From positions 310,001 to 374,000 of the forward strand of contig OY969431.1 of the NCBI GenBank assembly GCA_963699305.1: DNA of 64,000 nucleotides, read 5' to 3'. The notes beneath the pieces are model-generated. The model saw only the letters and a program-made list of their open reading frames with translations. It ran no database searches and was not told the DNA's origin. Within the stretch, counting starts at the first letter, position 1. Every line of letters begins with the position of its first letter. This DNA is from JBGQAS01 sp963699305 (lineage in GTDB: Bacteria > Chloroflexota > Anaerolineae > Anaerolineales > Anaerolineaceae). This document shows positions 34,037-43,761 of the stretch, piece by piece. Both the position numbers and the translations under genes were made by a program.

Positions 34037-34924
34037 TTAACCCGTGGTTAATTTCACCCCGGCATTCTTTTCAACGATCTCGATGATGGCGGAATTATCC
34101 AGTTCTCCGAATCCTTGCTGCACAAGGTCATTGAATAATTTTGTGTGCACCTCGGCAGAAAGAAGGGGGATGGCATACTCTTTTGCTGTATCCATGACAA
34201 TATTGAGGTCTTTGGCCTGCATGCGGGCTTTAAAACCGGGTTGGCGGTTTCCGCTGAACAGCCGGGGCGGTTTCACATCCAGGGTCCAACATTGGGCAGC
34301 GCCACCCTTGATGGCTTCCACAACCTTTTGCGGATCGGCACCCGCTTTTTGGGCAAAAATAAGCAGCTCACCCATCGCCACCATCTGGGCAGCCACCATG
34401 ATCTGGTTGGCAGCTTTGGCAATCTGACCACAGCCGGATTCACCCACGTGGGTGATGGTCTTGCCCATGGCTTGGAACACCGGTCTTACTTTTTCCAGTG
34501 CTTCCGCGGGTCCGCCCACCATAATGGCGAGCGTCGCATTGCGTGCGCCAATATCACCTCCTGAGACGGGTGCATCCAGCGCAGGAACACCTTTGCCATT
34601 CAGCTCTTGTGCTATTTTTCGCGCAGTGGCGGGTTTGATGGTGGAATTATCGACGTAGGTCAACCCCGGGTGAGCTCCTGCGATGACTCCATTTTTTCCC
34701 AGCACCACGCCTTCGACATCCGGTGAATCGGGCAAATTCGTGAAAACAATATCCACCCGGGAAGCCACATCGGCAGGGGATATGCCGATTTCTGCACCCT
34801 CCGCAGCCAATTCATCCATGGACGGTTTGCTGCGGTTGAACACCACAACAAGGAAACCTGCTTTAAGAATATTGCGGGCAATGGATTTACCCATCAATCC
34901 CAAACCGATATAGCCGATGCGCAT
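34037..34924 (-). CDS. 3-hydroxyisobutyrate dehydrogenase-family oxidoreductase
   Basis: 295 aa beta-hydroxyacid dehydrogenase. The Rossmann motif GYIGLGLMGKSIARNI at residues 4-19 and FNRSK (NADPH-type) define the cofactor site; substrate motif DAPVSGGDIGA (about 117-127) and catalytic Lys in GCGQIAKAANQIMVAAQ (about 163-179) are intact. Family members reduce or oxidise 3-hydroxyisobutyrate, tartronate semialdehyde or succinic semialdehyde; the exact substrate cannot be read. Monocistronic, ATG preceded by AAGGAG. Confidence 0.9.
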   Translation of the reverse strand: MRIGYIGLGLMGKSIARNILKAGFLVVVFNRSKPSMDELAAEGAEIGISPADVASRVDIVFTNLPDSPDVEGVVLGKNGVIAGAHPGLTYVDNSTIKPATARKIAQELNGKGVPALDAPVSGGDIGARNATLAIMVGGPAEALEKVRPVFQAMGKTITHVGESGCGQIAKAANQIMVAAQMVAMGELLIFAQKAGADPQKVVEAIKGGAAQCWTLDVKPPRLFSGNRQPGFKARMQAKDLNIVMDTAKEYAIPLLSAEVHTKLFNDLVQQGFGELDNSAIIEIVEKNAGVKLTTG

Positions 34925-35062
34925 GGGCGACTCCTTGAATCCAAATTCGTATTCCTATTATAGTTACAAAAAACCTTCCCAGCTCCGAAACTGTTCGGGA
35001 TTGGTACAATTGAATAAGGATAGGCTGTAAAAGTAGTTATTCATTTTTGAGGTGGAAAACAC

Positions 35063-35776
35063 ATGGCAGATGTCGATCATAAAAAAACATACAAATCCGA
35101 AGCCGAGCCTTATGAAAATTTGGTGGCGCGTGAGGATTATCTGAACACCCTGTTCCCTGCGCTTGAGGATATCACTCCCTTCGCGGGGAAAAATATTCTA
35201 GACCTCGGATCGGGGACGGGGCGGGTGGCGATGCTGGCTGCACCGCACGTGAAGCGCGTAACAGCGCTTGACCTTTCCCACAGTATGCTAAAAATTGCGA
35301 AGGAAAAACTGCGACACAGTCCTTTCCATAATTGGGCGGCCACCGTTGCCGATCATCGAAACCTGCCGGTATGCGGTGATCACGCCGATATTATTGTTTC
35401 CGGCTGGAGCGTGTGTTATCTTGTCGATTGGTACCGCGCCACCTGGAAAAATGAGTTGAACACAGCTTTTCATGAGATGAAGCGAGTCCTGAAACCGGGA
35501 GGTGAAATCATCCTGATCGAAACCATGGGCACGGGATTCGAGTTTCCCACTCCGCCATCCCATTTGCTGGAATATTATGCCTACCTGAAAGAACTGGGGT
35601 TCTCCCACAAATGGATCCGGACCGATTACAAATTCAATGACCTGGATGAAGCAAAAGAATTGACCGGTTTCTTTTTTGGTGAAGCATTGAAGAATCAAGT
35701 CATGGCGAAAAATTGGGTGATCCTCCCCGAATGCACCGGGATATGGTGGATCTCAAATCGAAAATTATCCATCTGA
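35063..35776 (+). CDS. Class I SAM-dependent methyltransferase
   Basis: 237 aa. SAM motif ILDLGSGTGRVAMLAAPHV (residues about 45-63), acidic loop VTALDLSHSMLKIAKEKL, and a UbiE/Methyltransf_11-like MKRVLKPGGEIILIETMG. GAGGTGG lies nine bases before the ATG. Substrate unknown. It lies alone, downstream of the divergent dehydrogenase gene. Confidence 0.85.
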   Translation: MADVDHKKTYKSEAEPYENLVAREDYLNTLFPALEDITPFAGKNILDLGSGTGRVAMLAAPHVKRVTALDLSHSMLKIAKEKLRHSPFHNWAATVADHRNLPVCGDHADIIVSGWSVCYLVDWYRATWKNELNTAFHEMKRVLKPGGEIILIETMGTGFEFPTPPSHLLEYYAYLKELGFSHKWIRTDYKFNDLDEAKELTGFFFGEALKNQVMAKNWVILPECTGIWWISNRKLSI

Positions 35777-35906
35777 ATTGACCGCGAGGGAGGAAGGACC
35801 AACAATCGCAATATTTCTGCATTGTGAAGGAACGTTCTCCGTACACAGCGAAACTTTTTTGGAAATATTGCATCCAACACTTATGCGTTAATACAGGAGT
35901 AGAACA

Positions 35907-36671
35907 ATGAAAAAAGATGTTGTACGACAATGGATCATTATTCTCACATTCATCGTAATGATCGCAGCCAATGTACTTGCGGAAGCATTGCCCATCAATG
36001 GGCAGACGACTGCAGCCATATCCGATAGTTTTAAGGTTGTGTTTGTCCCTGCAGGGTATGTATTTTCCATTTGGGGAATCATTTACCTGGCTTTATTGGG
36101 ATTTACTATTTACCAGGCATTACCTTCGAAACGAACGAATCCTTACCTGCGGAAAATCGGATATCTCTTTGCAGCAACCAACCTGTTAAATGCAGGATGG
36201 ATCGTATTGTGGCATTTCAACCTCTACCTTCTCACCATGCTGGTCATGATTGCCTTACTGGTTACGTTGATCTTGATTTACCTCCGGTTGGACATTGGGA
36301 AAGTAAAGGTGAGCGCTGCTGAAAAATTACTGGTGCATGTTCCCTTCAGCATTTATTTGGGATGGATCACTGTTGCAACGATCGCAAACGCCACAGCACT
36401 ATTGAAATATCTTGGGTGGAACGGATTTGGGATCAGTGGCGAGATCTGGACGGTCATACTCCTGGGAGTTGGAGTGGTTCTGGCAGGCATCTTGAGCTGG
36501 ACGCGTCGCGATATTGCTTATGCACTCGTACTCGTCTGGGCTTTTGTTGGTATTGCAGTCAAATGGCAGGGAGTGTACCCACTTGTCACCATTTCCGCAT
36601 TTATTGCAGCAGGCATCGTATTCTTAAATCTGGTGCTAGCTTATTTGAGACCTAGAAAGTTGGCGAAGTAA
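35907..36671 (+). CDS. TspO/MBR-related (tryptophan-rich sensory) membrane protein
   Basis: 254 aa with seven to eight TM helices, longer than classic five-helix TspO (about 160 aa). PAGYVFSIWGIIYLALLGFTIYQALP matches the conserved PPxWxFxxxWxxLY region of TspO, and NLLNAGWIVLWHFNLYLLTMLVMIAL the N-x-x-W region. This longer form is found in many bacteria and is annotated as tryptophan-rich sensory protein; ligand and role are not established. ATG follows CAGGAG. A 15-bp terminator lies 2 bases past the stop. Confidence 0.8.
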   Translation: MKKDVVRQWIIILTFIVMIAANVLAEALPINGQTTAAISDSFKVVFVPAGYVFSIWGIIYLALLGFTIYQALPSKRTNPYLRKIGYLFAATNLLNAGWIVLWHFNLYLLTMLVMIALLVTLILIYLRLDIGKVKVSAAEKLLVHVPFSIYLGWITVATIANATALLKYLGWNGFGISGEIWTVILLGVGVVLAGILSWTRRDIAYALVLVWAFVGIAVKWQGVYPLVTISAFIAAGIVFLNLVLAYLRPRKLAK

Positions 36672-36672
36672 A

Positions 36673-36706
36673 GAAGACAGGTGACTTGAAAAAGTCACCT
36701 GTCTTC
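36673..36706. terminator. Bidirectional terminator
   Basis: A perfect 15-bp stem (36673-36687 with 36692-36706, GAAA loop). It serves the TspO-like gene and, from the other side, valS which ends at 36710. Confidence 0.85.
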
Positions 36707-36709
36707 TTA

Positions 36710-39404
36710 TCACTGTTGGGATTCCAACTTTTTTAGTGAAGATCGATACGTTTCCAGCTTTTGCTGTTCTTTTTCGATTAATTGCGGAGGCGCTTTCTTG
36801 GCAAAATCACCCGCCAGCAGTTTTTCAAGCCGCTCAATCTGGCTGCGGGTTTCAGAGATTTCCTTCTTCACCCTGGCATTTTCCACATCCATATCCACCA
36901 TACCTGCAAGGGGGAAGTGCAGTTCCACGCCTGCAACGACGATGGAGATCGAATCTTTGGGTTTTGAGGAAAGCAAACCGGTGATTACTGATGAGTTGGG
37001 ATCAAGAAAAGCCATTGCACAGAGTACCTTTTTTTGCTCTTCAAAGAAAATGGCTTTTTCACCAGCAACGATGGTCGCAGAGATCTTTTTACCGGGGGTC
37101 ACTTTCTTTTCAGCGCGCATGTTGCGGATGGCGCGGATGATCTCCATCACCAGGGAAAACTCGGCAATTTTTGGCTCCTCCCAATCCTGAACGGGTCTAG
37201 GTTTCGGCCAGGCTGCCACGATTAGCGCATCCTCCCAGGGTTTATCCTCATCTTGAGGTTTAAATCCTTTGGAAGATGCCCCTTTTTTCAGGAAGCCCCA
37301 AACTTCCTCGGTCACAAAGGGGGTAAATGGGTGCAGCAACCGCAAGCAGGTATCGAGCACATACGACAGGGTGCTGGCGGTATAAAAAGCCCTGTCTCCT
37401 CCTTCGCCCATTTGAAGTTTGGCGATTTCCAGGTACCAGTCCGCAAATTCACTCCAGAAGAATTCATAGATCTTCTTGCCTGCTTCTCCATACTGAAGTG
37501 CAGCGAACAGTCTGTTCACATCCCGCAAGAATTGGTTTGCCGGGCTGAGATCCATGGATCAGCCAGAGTCCATTCAGGTGGTTTTTGCCTACTCAGGGCA
37601 TTGAGTCAATGGTGCTGATCACAAAGCGACCTGCATTCCAGATCTTGTTGACGAAATTACGGTTGGCTTCCACTTTCTTCACATTCAGGTTCATATCATT
37701 GCCGGGTGTGGACCCGACCAGCAGGGTAAAGCGCAGGGCATCTGTACCCATCTCGTCCATGAGTCCAAGCGGGTCAATGCATTGCCTTTGGATTTGCTCA
37801 TCTTTTCCCCGTGTTCATCACGGATGATCCCATGCAGATACACCGTGTGAAGGGAGCTTGCCGGTGAATTCCATTCCATCCATGATCATGCGAGCGACCC
37901 AGAAAAACAGGATGTCATAACCGGTTTCCATAATGGAGGTTGGGTAAAAATATTCGTAAGTCGGGTGTCTCTTCCGGCCAACCCAGGGTTGAAAATGGCC
38001 ATAAACCTGAGGAGAACCAGGTGTCCAGTACATCCGGATCCTGGTCGAATATTGCGTACTATGGCATTTGGGGCATTCTGTCGGGATCCTGGCGGCTGAC
38101 AACCATTTCACCGCAATCCTCGCAATACCAGACCGGGATGCGGTGACCCCACCATAATTGGCGGCTGATGCACCAATCCTGAATGTTTTCCAGCCAGTTG
38201 TAATAGACTTTCGTAAAGTGTTCCGGGACGATCGTGATGCTTCCATCTCGCACAGCTTCCGATGGCGGCTTCCGCCATGGGTTTGATGTTTACAAACCAT
38301 TGAGTGGAAACCATGGGCTCAACGATTTCACCGCCACGTGTGACCGTGGAACATTCAACGTGTAAGGTTGTTCCTTGATCACCAGACCGGCAGCTTTCAT
38401 ATCTGCCCAAATCTTTTTGCGGCAGTCGAACCGATCCATCCCGGCATAAGGACCGCCATCTGGATTCACTGTGGCGGCTTCATCCAGCATGGACAGAACT
38501 GCCAGCTTGTGCCGATTGCCGATCTGGTAATCATTGGGATCATGCGCCGGGGTGATCTTTCAGGCACCCGTCCCGAATTCCCGGTCTACGTATTCGTCTG
38601 CGATCACCGGGATCTCGCGGCCCAAAATCGGGACGAGTACTTTTTTGCCAATGAATTTCTTATAGCGCTGATCTTCAGGGTGGACTGCCACAGCGGTATC
38701 CCCCAGAATGGTCTCGGGGCGGGTGGTTGCCACAGGGATGAATTCTCCGTGTCATCAGCCAGCACATATTTGAAATAATACAGGATACCCGGTTCTTCCG
38801 AATACTCCACTTCCAAATCAGAGACAGCGGTCTTCAACAGGGCGACCAGTTGATCAGGCGTTTTCCGCGGTAGATCAGACCTTTTTCATACAGGCGCACA
38901 AATGCTTCGCGGACTGCTCTGCGAAAGACCTTCATCCAGCGTGAAGCGTTCGCGATCCCAATCACAGGAGGCGCCCAGGCGGCGGATCTGGCTGGTGATG
39001 ATCCCGCCATATTTTTCTTTCCACTCCCAGGTGCGTCTGACAAATTCTTCACGCCCGATTTCTTCGCGTGTTGAGTCCTTCACTCTCGCAGCAATCTTTT
39101 CCACCTGCAGTTGGGTGGCAATTCCGGCATGATCGTGCCGGGGACCCATAAAGTGGGTACTCCTTTCATGCGGTGATAGCGGATCATCAGGTCTTCCATG
39201 GAAACGAACATGGCATGTCCGAGATGCAGTTCACCGGTCACATTGGGGGTGGAATGGAAATGACAAATGGTTTCTTGGTGGGATCAAGGTTGGGTTTATT
39301 CGGGGATCATTGGAGGGCAAAAAATACCCCTTTTCTCCCACCAATCGTACAACCGTTGTTCGGTGGATTTGAAATCATAGGCTTTCGGCAATTCATGTCG
39401 TCAT
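36710..39404 (-). pseudogene. valS: Valyl-tRNA synthetase, N-terminal two thirds broken by many indels
   Basis: Full-length order is preserved over about 2.7 kb, equal to an 880-aa ValRS. ATG at 39404 has GGAGGAAG upstream. Fragments in changing frames include YDFKSTEQRLYDWW, VTGELHLGHAMF (HIGH-type motif), HDHAGIATQLQVEKI, CISRQLWWGHRIPVWYC, DILFFWVARMIMDG and MSKSKGN (KMSKS). From 37555 down the last 281 residues are uninterrupted: anticodon-binding domain and the C-terminal coiled coil (VKKEISETRSQIERLEKLLAG). I count at least eight frame changes, starting within the first five codons. ValRS is essential, and promoter, T-box and ribosome site are intact, so either the consensus is poor here or another valS exists elsewhere. 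Confidence 0.9.
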
Positions 39405-39420
39405 ATCTTCCTCCAATAAT

Positions 39421-39680
39421 AAAACAAACCTTCATCCTGTGAGGACGAAAGGGGATTCTTCCGCGGTACCACCTCAGTTCATCAGACATGCTGATGCACT
39501 TGTACTGTGACCATCATCACAGCCGTGCTATATCGGGCACTCCCGTGCTGTTCTATTCTCCTTGAGATTTCTTCAGCAAATTCATTGAACGACTTCCGCC
39601 TGGGTCATCCGTAGAGGTTTTCAGCCAAGACCTCATTTTCTGTCAGCGACAAAAAGGCATACTACTTTCAATGTTTGAAT
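39421..39680 (-). promoter_or_regulatory. T-box riboswitch leader of valS
   Basis: The T-box sequence AGGTGGTACCGCGG (39461-39475, minus strand) is followed by an imperfect stem CCTTTCGTCCT / AGGATGAAGG and TTTGTTTT, a terminator ending 17 bases before the valS start. Uncharged tRNA would pair its NCCA end with the TGG bulge and favour the antiterminator. Upstream about 190 bases form the specifier domain; I could not settle which GTC is the Val specifier. The element itself shows no sign of damage. Confidence 0.88.
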
Positions 39681-39686
39681 GAAAAG

Positions 39687-39715
39687 ATTATAGCCACCTT
39701 TCACGGGAAAGTCAA
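39687..39715 (-). promoter_or_regulatory. Consensus promoter of the valS T-box transcript
   Basis: Minus-strand TTGACT (39710-39715), 17-base spacer, TATAAT (39687-39692). Transcription would start near 39680, giving a leader of about 275 bases. Confidence 0.85.
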
Positions 39716-39856
39716 TCACTTGTATAGGTTACAGACATTTTAGACAATAGGTCACTTGAGAGCAAGAAAGCCAGAGGGGTTTGTTTATCACAGTACCAAT
39801 TCTAATTTGCGGAATAAAAAAAAACCGGTTAAACTAAATCAGGAAATCGCATCGAC

Positions 39857-41293
39857 ATGCCACGAAAAAACATCCCATTCGTCCTAGTCATTATCATCCT
39901 GGTGATTCTCATCCTGACCCAATCACAATGGGGAAATTTCACAGCGACGGCTCCAAGCCTGACGCCGGTTAATAGTACAACGAACCATCCAATCATCACA
40001 CCAGAATTCACTGCAACTCCTTCTCCGACACCGCCATCATTTTTACAAATCCCGACTGGTGCGTTGAAAGGCATCGCGGTGGATTTTTGGAGTCCCTGGA
40101 TGGGACAAGTAGGCCAGGTGATCGCTGAGATGGTGGATGAATTTAATGCAGCGAATGAATGGGATATACAGGTGAACATCCGTGACTTTGACAGCGAATC
40201 AGATCTAAATGATGCCATTGCGGAAGGGTTCACAACAAATCAATTGCCGAACATCATCGCAGCGCCAAACGAGCAATTGTTAGCCTGGCAGCGTGATGGG
40301 CAAGTTCTTGTGGATCTGGAGCCATATGTGACTTCCACTCAATATGGGTTATCAGTTGTTGAGCAGGCTGATTTTTTCCCGATCTTCTGGGATCAAGATT
40401 TGGTGGATGGATTCCGGTTGGGAATCCCTGCGGAACGGACAATGGATGTCATGTATTACAACAAATCCTGGGCAGAATCACTCGGCTTTTCTAATTCTCC
40501 AACCACTTCCGATGAGTTTCAATCACAAGCGTGTGCAGCGGCACAAATGAACAATTCAGATTCACCAACCGAGAACGATGGGACTGGGGGCTGGATCATC
40601 AACACCCAATGGCCTACGCTGATGAGCTGGTTGTCCTCTTTCGATATGGAGTCATATCCAATCAAAGCGGAAGATGCATACCACTTTTCTACCCCAGCCG
40701 CAGAGACTACTTTTGAATTCTTGCGAAAACTATCGGATGATGGATGCGCCTGGTCCCCGCGCGACCCCCGACCGTATGATTACTTTTCAAAAAGGTATGC
40801 CCTTTTTTACAGTGGCGATATCCGCAGTATTTATGCCCAAAGCCTGGCGATGGAAAGGCTCAGGAGCACAGATCGATGGACCGTCCTGGCTTATCCAGGC
40901 ATGGAAGGTAATCCCGCCACCGTAGCCTATGGCCCATCCTACGCCATCATGCTCTCATCAATTGAAAACCAACTGGCTTCATGGCTGTTCATCCGCTGGA
41001 TGAATACTACGAGCAATCAACTCAAGATGGTAAAAATGGAAGGATCACTGCCTTTAAGCTATTCAGCGGTCGCTGAATTGGGCGAGTATGGGGAAGCGTA
41101 TCCCATGTGGGAAGGCGCATTGGGATGGATCTCAAACGCTCACTTGCCACCTAAACTTGCTTCCTGGATATATGCACGCTTGGTATTGGAGGATGCTGCT
41201 TGGATGGCGCTTTCCGCCAATGTCACGATAAACAACGTGCCTACCATACTACAACAACTGGACAATACCATCCTCGAATTATCCTCCCAATAG
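39857..41293 (+). CDS. Family-1 extracellular solute-binding protein, membrane anchored
   Basis: 478 aa. An N-terminal TM segment (residues 6-24) lacks a lipobox Cys, so the protein is probably anchored by that helix. A Thr/Pro linker (30-65) leads to an SBP_bac_8-type domain: VDFWSPWMGQVGQVIAEMVDEFN, DAIAEGFTTNQLPNIIAA, LGIPAERTMDVMYYNKSWAESLGF (the sugar-binding protein signature), and AYGPSYAIMLSS. No permease genes adjoin. Its stop is one base before the rnhA start, so the two are cotranscribed. Confidence 0.85.
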   Translation: MPRKNIPFVLVIIILVILILTQSQWGNFTATAPSLTPVNSTTNHPIITPEFTATPSPTPPSFLQIPTGALKGIAVDFWSPWMGQVGQVIAEMVDEFNAANEWDIQVNIRDFDSESDLNDAIAEGFTTNQLPNIIAAPNEQLLAWQRDGQVLVDLEPYVTSTQYGLSVVEQADFFPIFWDQDLVDGFRLGIPAERTMDVMYYNKSWAESLGFSNSPTTSDEFQSQACAAAQMNNSDSPTENDGTGGWIINTQWPTLMSWLSSFDMESYPIKAEDAYHFSTPAAETTFEFLRKLSDDGCAWSPRDPRPYDYFSKRYALFYSGDIRSIYAQSLAMERLRSTDRWTVLAYPGMEGNPATVAYGPSYAIMLSSIENQLASWLFIRWMNTTSNQLKMVKMEGSLPLSYSAVAELGEYGEAYPMWEGALGWISNAHLPPKLASWIYARLVLEDAAWMALSANVTINNVPTILQQLDNTILELSSQ

Positions 41294-41294
41294 G

Positions 41295-41735
41295 ATGAAA
41301 AACTCCACTCAGGAAATAATCCTATATACCGATGGTGCCTGCAGTCCAAATCCTGGACCGGGAGGGTGGGCGGCGCTGATCATCATGGATGGAAAACAGA
41401 CAACGCTCACCGGCTGCGATCCGCAGACTACAAACAACCGCATGGAATTGACTGCCGCGATCGAAGCTCTGAAGCATATAAAAAAGGGCAGGCAGATCAC
41501 GCTTTTCACCGATTCCGAATATTTGCAGAAAGGGATCGAGGAATGGCTGCCGCGTTGGCTGGAGAAGAACTGGAAAGGCAGCGGTGGTAAGGTAGCAAAC
41601 CGCGATCTGTGGGAGAGCCTGGTCGAAGTTACCCAAAACCACCGCATTGCTTGGCGCTGGCTGCGCGGGCATTCCGGGAATCGCTGGAATATGCTGGTGG
41701 ACCGGCTGGCGCGTGCCGCCATCCACCAGCATTAG
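41295..41735 (+). CDS. rnhA: Ribonuclease HI
   Basis: 146 aa, full length. Catalytic acids are visible in YTDGACSPNPGPGGWAA (Asp about 12), NNRMELTAAIEAL (Glu about 50), FTDSEYLQKGIEEWL (Asp about 72) and the terminal WLRGHSGNRWNMLVDRLAR (His and Asp). It removes RNA from RNA-DNA hybrids. The HSGNRWNMLVD loop replaces the common HAGHPENERCD but keeps the needed Asp. It follows the binding-protein stop by one base. Confidence 0.95.
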   Translation: MKNSTQEIILYTDGACSPNPGPGGWAALIIMDGKQTTLTGCDPQTTNNRMELTAAIEALKHIKKGRQITLFTDSEYLQKGIEEWLPRWLEKNWKGSGGKVANRDLWESLVEVTQNHRIAWRWLRGHSGNRWNMLVDRLARAAIHQH

Positions 41736-41823
41736 TGTTTTGTTAACAAACATTGAAAAACCATTTTTCCTGTGCTATTATGATTTGGATAAAAGAAGTC
41801 TTAATATTTGGAAAGGGAGTCCT

Positions 41824-42360
41824 ATGTTTGAGAGAATCATACGTGCCATAAAAATGGATCCAACCATATATTCTGAGGTTGGAAAAGACCCCAAGTACAT
41901 GAATGAAGCGATCATCATCGCGGTTGTTGTCGGAGTGGTTGCCGCATTGGGCGGACTCTTCGTCCCATACTTGGGGTTTGTCAGTTTCTTGCTGTCGCTC
42001 ATCAGCAGCATTGCCTTGGGTTGGGTGCTGTGGTCATTCGTGGTGAAATGGGTAGCCGGTCTGCAAGGTGGAAAAGCCACCTTCCAGGAAATGCTACGCG
42101 CCATGGCGTATGCCAGCGTCCCACGCATCCTGGGTATTTTCAGCTTTGTACCGATCATCGGGTGGCTGATCGCTTTTGCGGCAGGCTTATACAGTCTCTG
42201 GTTGAGCGTGGTGGCAATCCGCCAATTGGAAGGATTTGACAACCAGAAAGCTATCATCACGGCGGTCGCTGGTTGGGCAGCCTTCTTCGTAGGCAGCTTG
42301 ATCATCAGCGGAATATTCACCTCCATTGCAGCCGCCAGCGTATATAGTTTGTTCAGATAA
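41824..42360 (+). CDS. Yip1-family membrane protein
   Basis: 178 aa. The start is the ATG at 41824, preceded by GGAAAGGGAG; the open frame runs further upstream through rnhA but that is chance. Four to five TM helices follow a short N-terminal amphipathic stretch (FERIIRAIKMDPTIYSEVGKDP, the Yip1 domain entry). ATFQEMLRAMAYASVPRIL is the family's conserved loop. Function in bacteria unknown. Confidence 0.85.
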   Translation: MFERIIRAIKMDPTIYSEVGKDPKYMNEAIIIAVVVGVVAALGGLFVPYLGFVSFLLSLISSIALGWVLWSFVVKWVAGLQGGKATFQEMLRAMAYASVPRILGIFSFVPIIGWLIAFAAGLYSLWLSVVAIRQLEGFDNQKAIITAVAGWAAFFVGSLIISGIFTSIAAASVYSLFR

Positions 42361-42378
42361 ACCAGCATTTAATCGCAC

Positions 42379-42410
42379 AACAGGGCTGTTATTAGCAGCC
42401 CTGTTTTTGT
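42379..42410 (+). terminator. Intrinsic terminator
   Basis: A 10-bp stem AACAGGGCTG / CAGCCCTGTT (42379-42388 with 42396-42405) followed by TTTGTTG. Confidence 0.88.
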
Positions 42411-42439
42411 TGTTTAATGCTCTGGGATTTGAAAAAAAG

Positions 42440-42510
42440 AGGCGTCGACGGGATTTGAACCCGTGATGAGGGTTTTGCAGACCCTTGCCTTCCCACTTGG
42501 CCACGACGCC
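42440..42510 (-). tRNA. tRNA-Cys (anticodon GCA)
   Basis: 71 nt. Acceptor GGCGTCG/CGACGCC, anticodon loop CTGCAAA, T loop TTCAAAT, discriminator U as expected for Cys. CCA is not encoded. Paired with tRNA-Gly, 13 bases apart. Confidence 0.95.
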
Positions 42511-42523
42511 GTGCAAAAGAAAG

Positions 42524-42596
<73 letters not shown>

Positions 42597-42694
42597 AACT
42601 TCATTGCTCTTGTTTCATGAGCGTGCAAAATTTTAGCAGAAATCAAACCAACCGTCAACCTTTCCGGGTTGCAGGTTTCGAAATTATTGAGACG

Positions 42695-43690
42695 TCATTC
42701 TCCGAGAATTGAATCGATTAATTTGAGTTCATCGGATGTGAAATTCAAATTCTTCAACGTTGCCACGTTTTCATCCACCTGTTCCACCTTGCTCGCGCCC
42801 ACCAATGCGGAAGTCATGCCGGAAAGTCGCAACACCCAGGCTAAAGCCATTTGCGCCAGGGTTTGACCACGCTGGGCGGCATGTGCATTCAATTTAGAGA
42901 CCTTCTTTTGCACCTGCGGAGTGATATCTGCCTTGGTCAGGAAGCCTACAGGACCCGCGGCGCGGGAATCTGGCGGAATACCCTTTAAATAGCGGCTGGT
43001 GAGCAATCCCTGGGCAAGAGGCGAAAAAACAATACAGCCGATGCCTTCTTCCAAAAGCACCGTCATCAGGTCATGCTCGATCCAGCGTGAAAACATGTTG
43101 TAAACAGGTTGATGGATCAAACATGGAGTCCCGAGCTCCTTTAAGATTTTTGCAGCATTGCGTGTCTGTTCTGCAGAGTACGAAGAAATTCCAACATATA
43201 ATGCCCGACCACTTCGTACAATGAAATCCAACGCTCCCATGGATTCCTCGAGGTTGGTGTCTGGATCGGGACGGTGATGGTAAAAGATATCCACATAATC
43301 CAATCCCATGCGCTTGAGGCTCTGATCCAAGCTGGCGATCAGGTATTTCCGTGAGCCAAAATCTCCATACGGTCCAGGCCACATATCCCAACCCGCCTTG
43401 GACGAAATCACCATCTGATCGCGAAGACCATCGAAATCCTTCCGCAGCACATTGCCAAACGTTTCCTCGGCAGAACCCGGCGGAAGACCGTAATTATTGG
43501 CGAGATCAAAATGGGTGATCCCAACGTCAAACGCGCGCCGAATAATGGCACGCGAGTTTTCAAATGGGTTAATGGCTCCAAAATTATGCCAAAGACCCAA
43601 TGAAATCGCGGGAAGCTTCAACCCGCTGTGACCGCAACGGTTGTATTGCATTTCGTCATATCGAGTGGGCAGGGGATGATAGTCAGACAT
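42695..43690 (-). CDS. Aldo/keto reductase, L-glyceraldehyde-3-phosphate reductase type
   Basis: 331 aa TIM-barrel NADPH oxidoreductase. Catalytic residues: Asp-Tyr in FDLANNYGLPPGSAEE, Lys in VISSKAGWDMWPGPYG, His in DIFYHHRPDPDT. The GPYGDFGSRKYLIASLDQSLKRMGLDYVD stretch is the YghZ/Kv-beta-like subgroup. The ATG at 43690 has GAGGAGG seven bases upstream; a TTG at 43705 in the same frame overlaps it. The physiological aldehyde is unknown. Confidence 0.9.
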   Translation of the reverse strand: MSDYHPLPTRYDEMQYNRCGHSGLKLPAISLGLWHNFGAINPFENSRAIIRRAFDVGITHFDLANNYGLPPGSAEETFGNVLRKDFDGLRDQMVISSKAGWDMWPGPYGDFGSRKYLIASLDQSLKRMGLDYVDIFYHHRPDPDTNLEESMGALDFIVRSGRALYVGISSYSAEQTRNAAKILKELGTPCLIHQPVYNMFSRWIEHDLMTVLLEEGIGCIVFSPLAQGLLTSRYLKGIPPDSRAAGPVGFLTKADITPQVQKKVSKLNAHAAQRGQTLAQMALAWVLRLSGMTSALVGASKVEQVDENVATLKNLNFTSDELKLIDSILGE

Positions 43691-43761
43691 AAGAATCCTC
43701 CTCAATTTATTATCTCATTATTTGTCAATTTAGAAGATGTTTCCAAGCATATAATTAGAAG

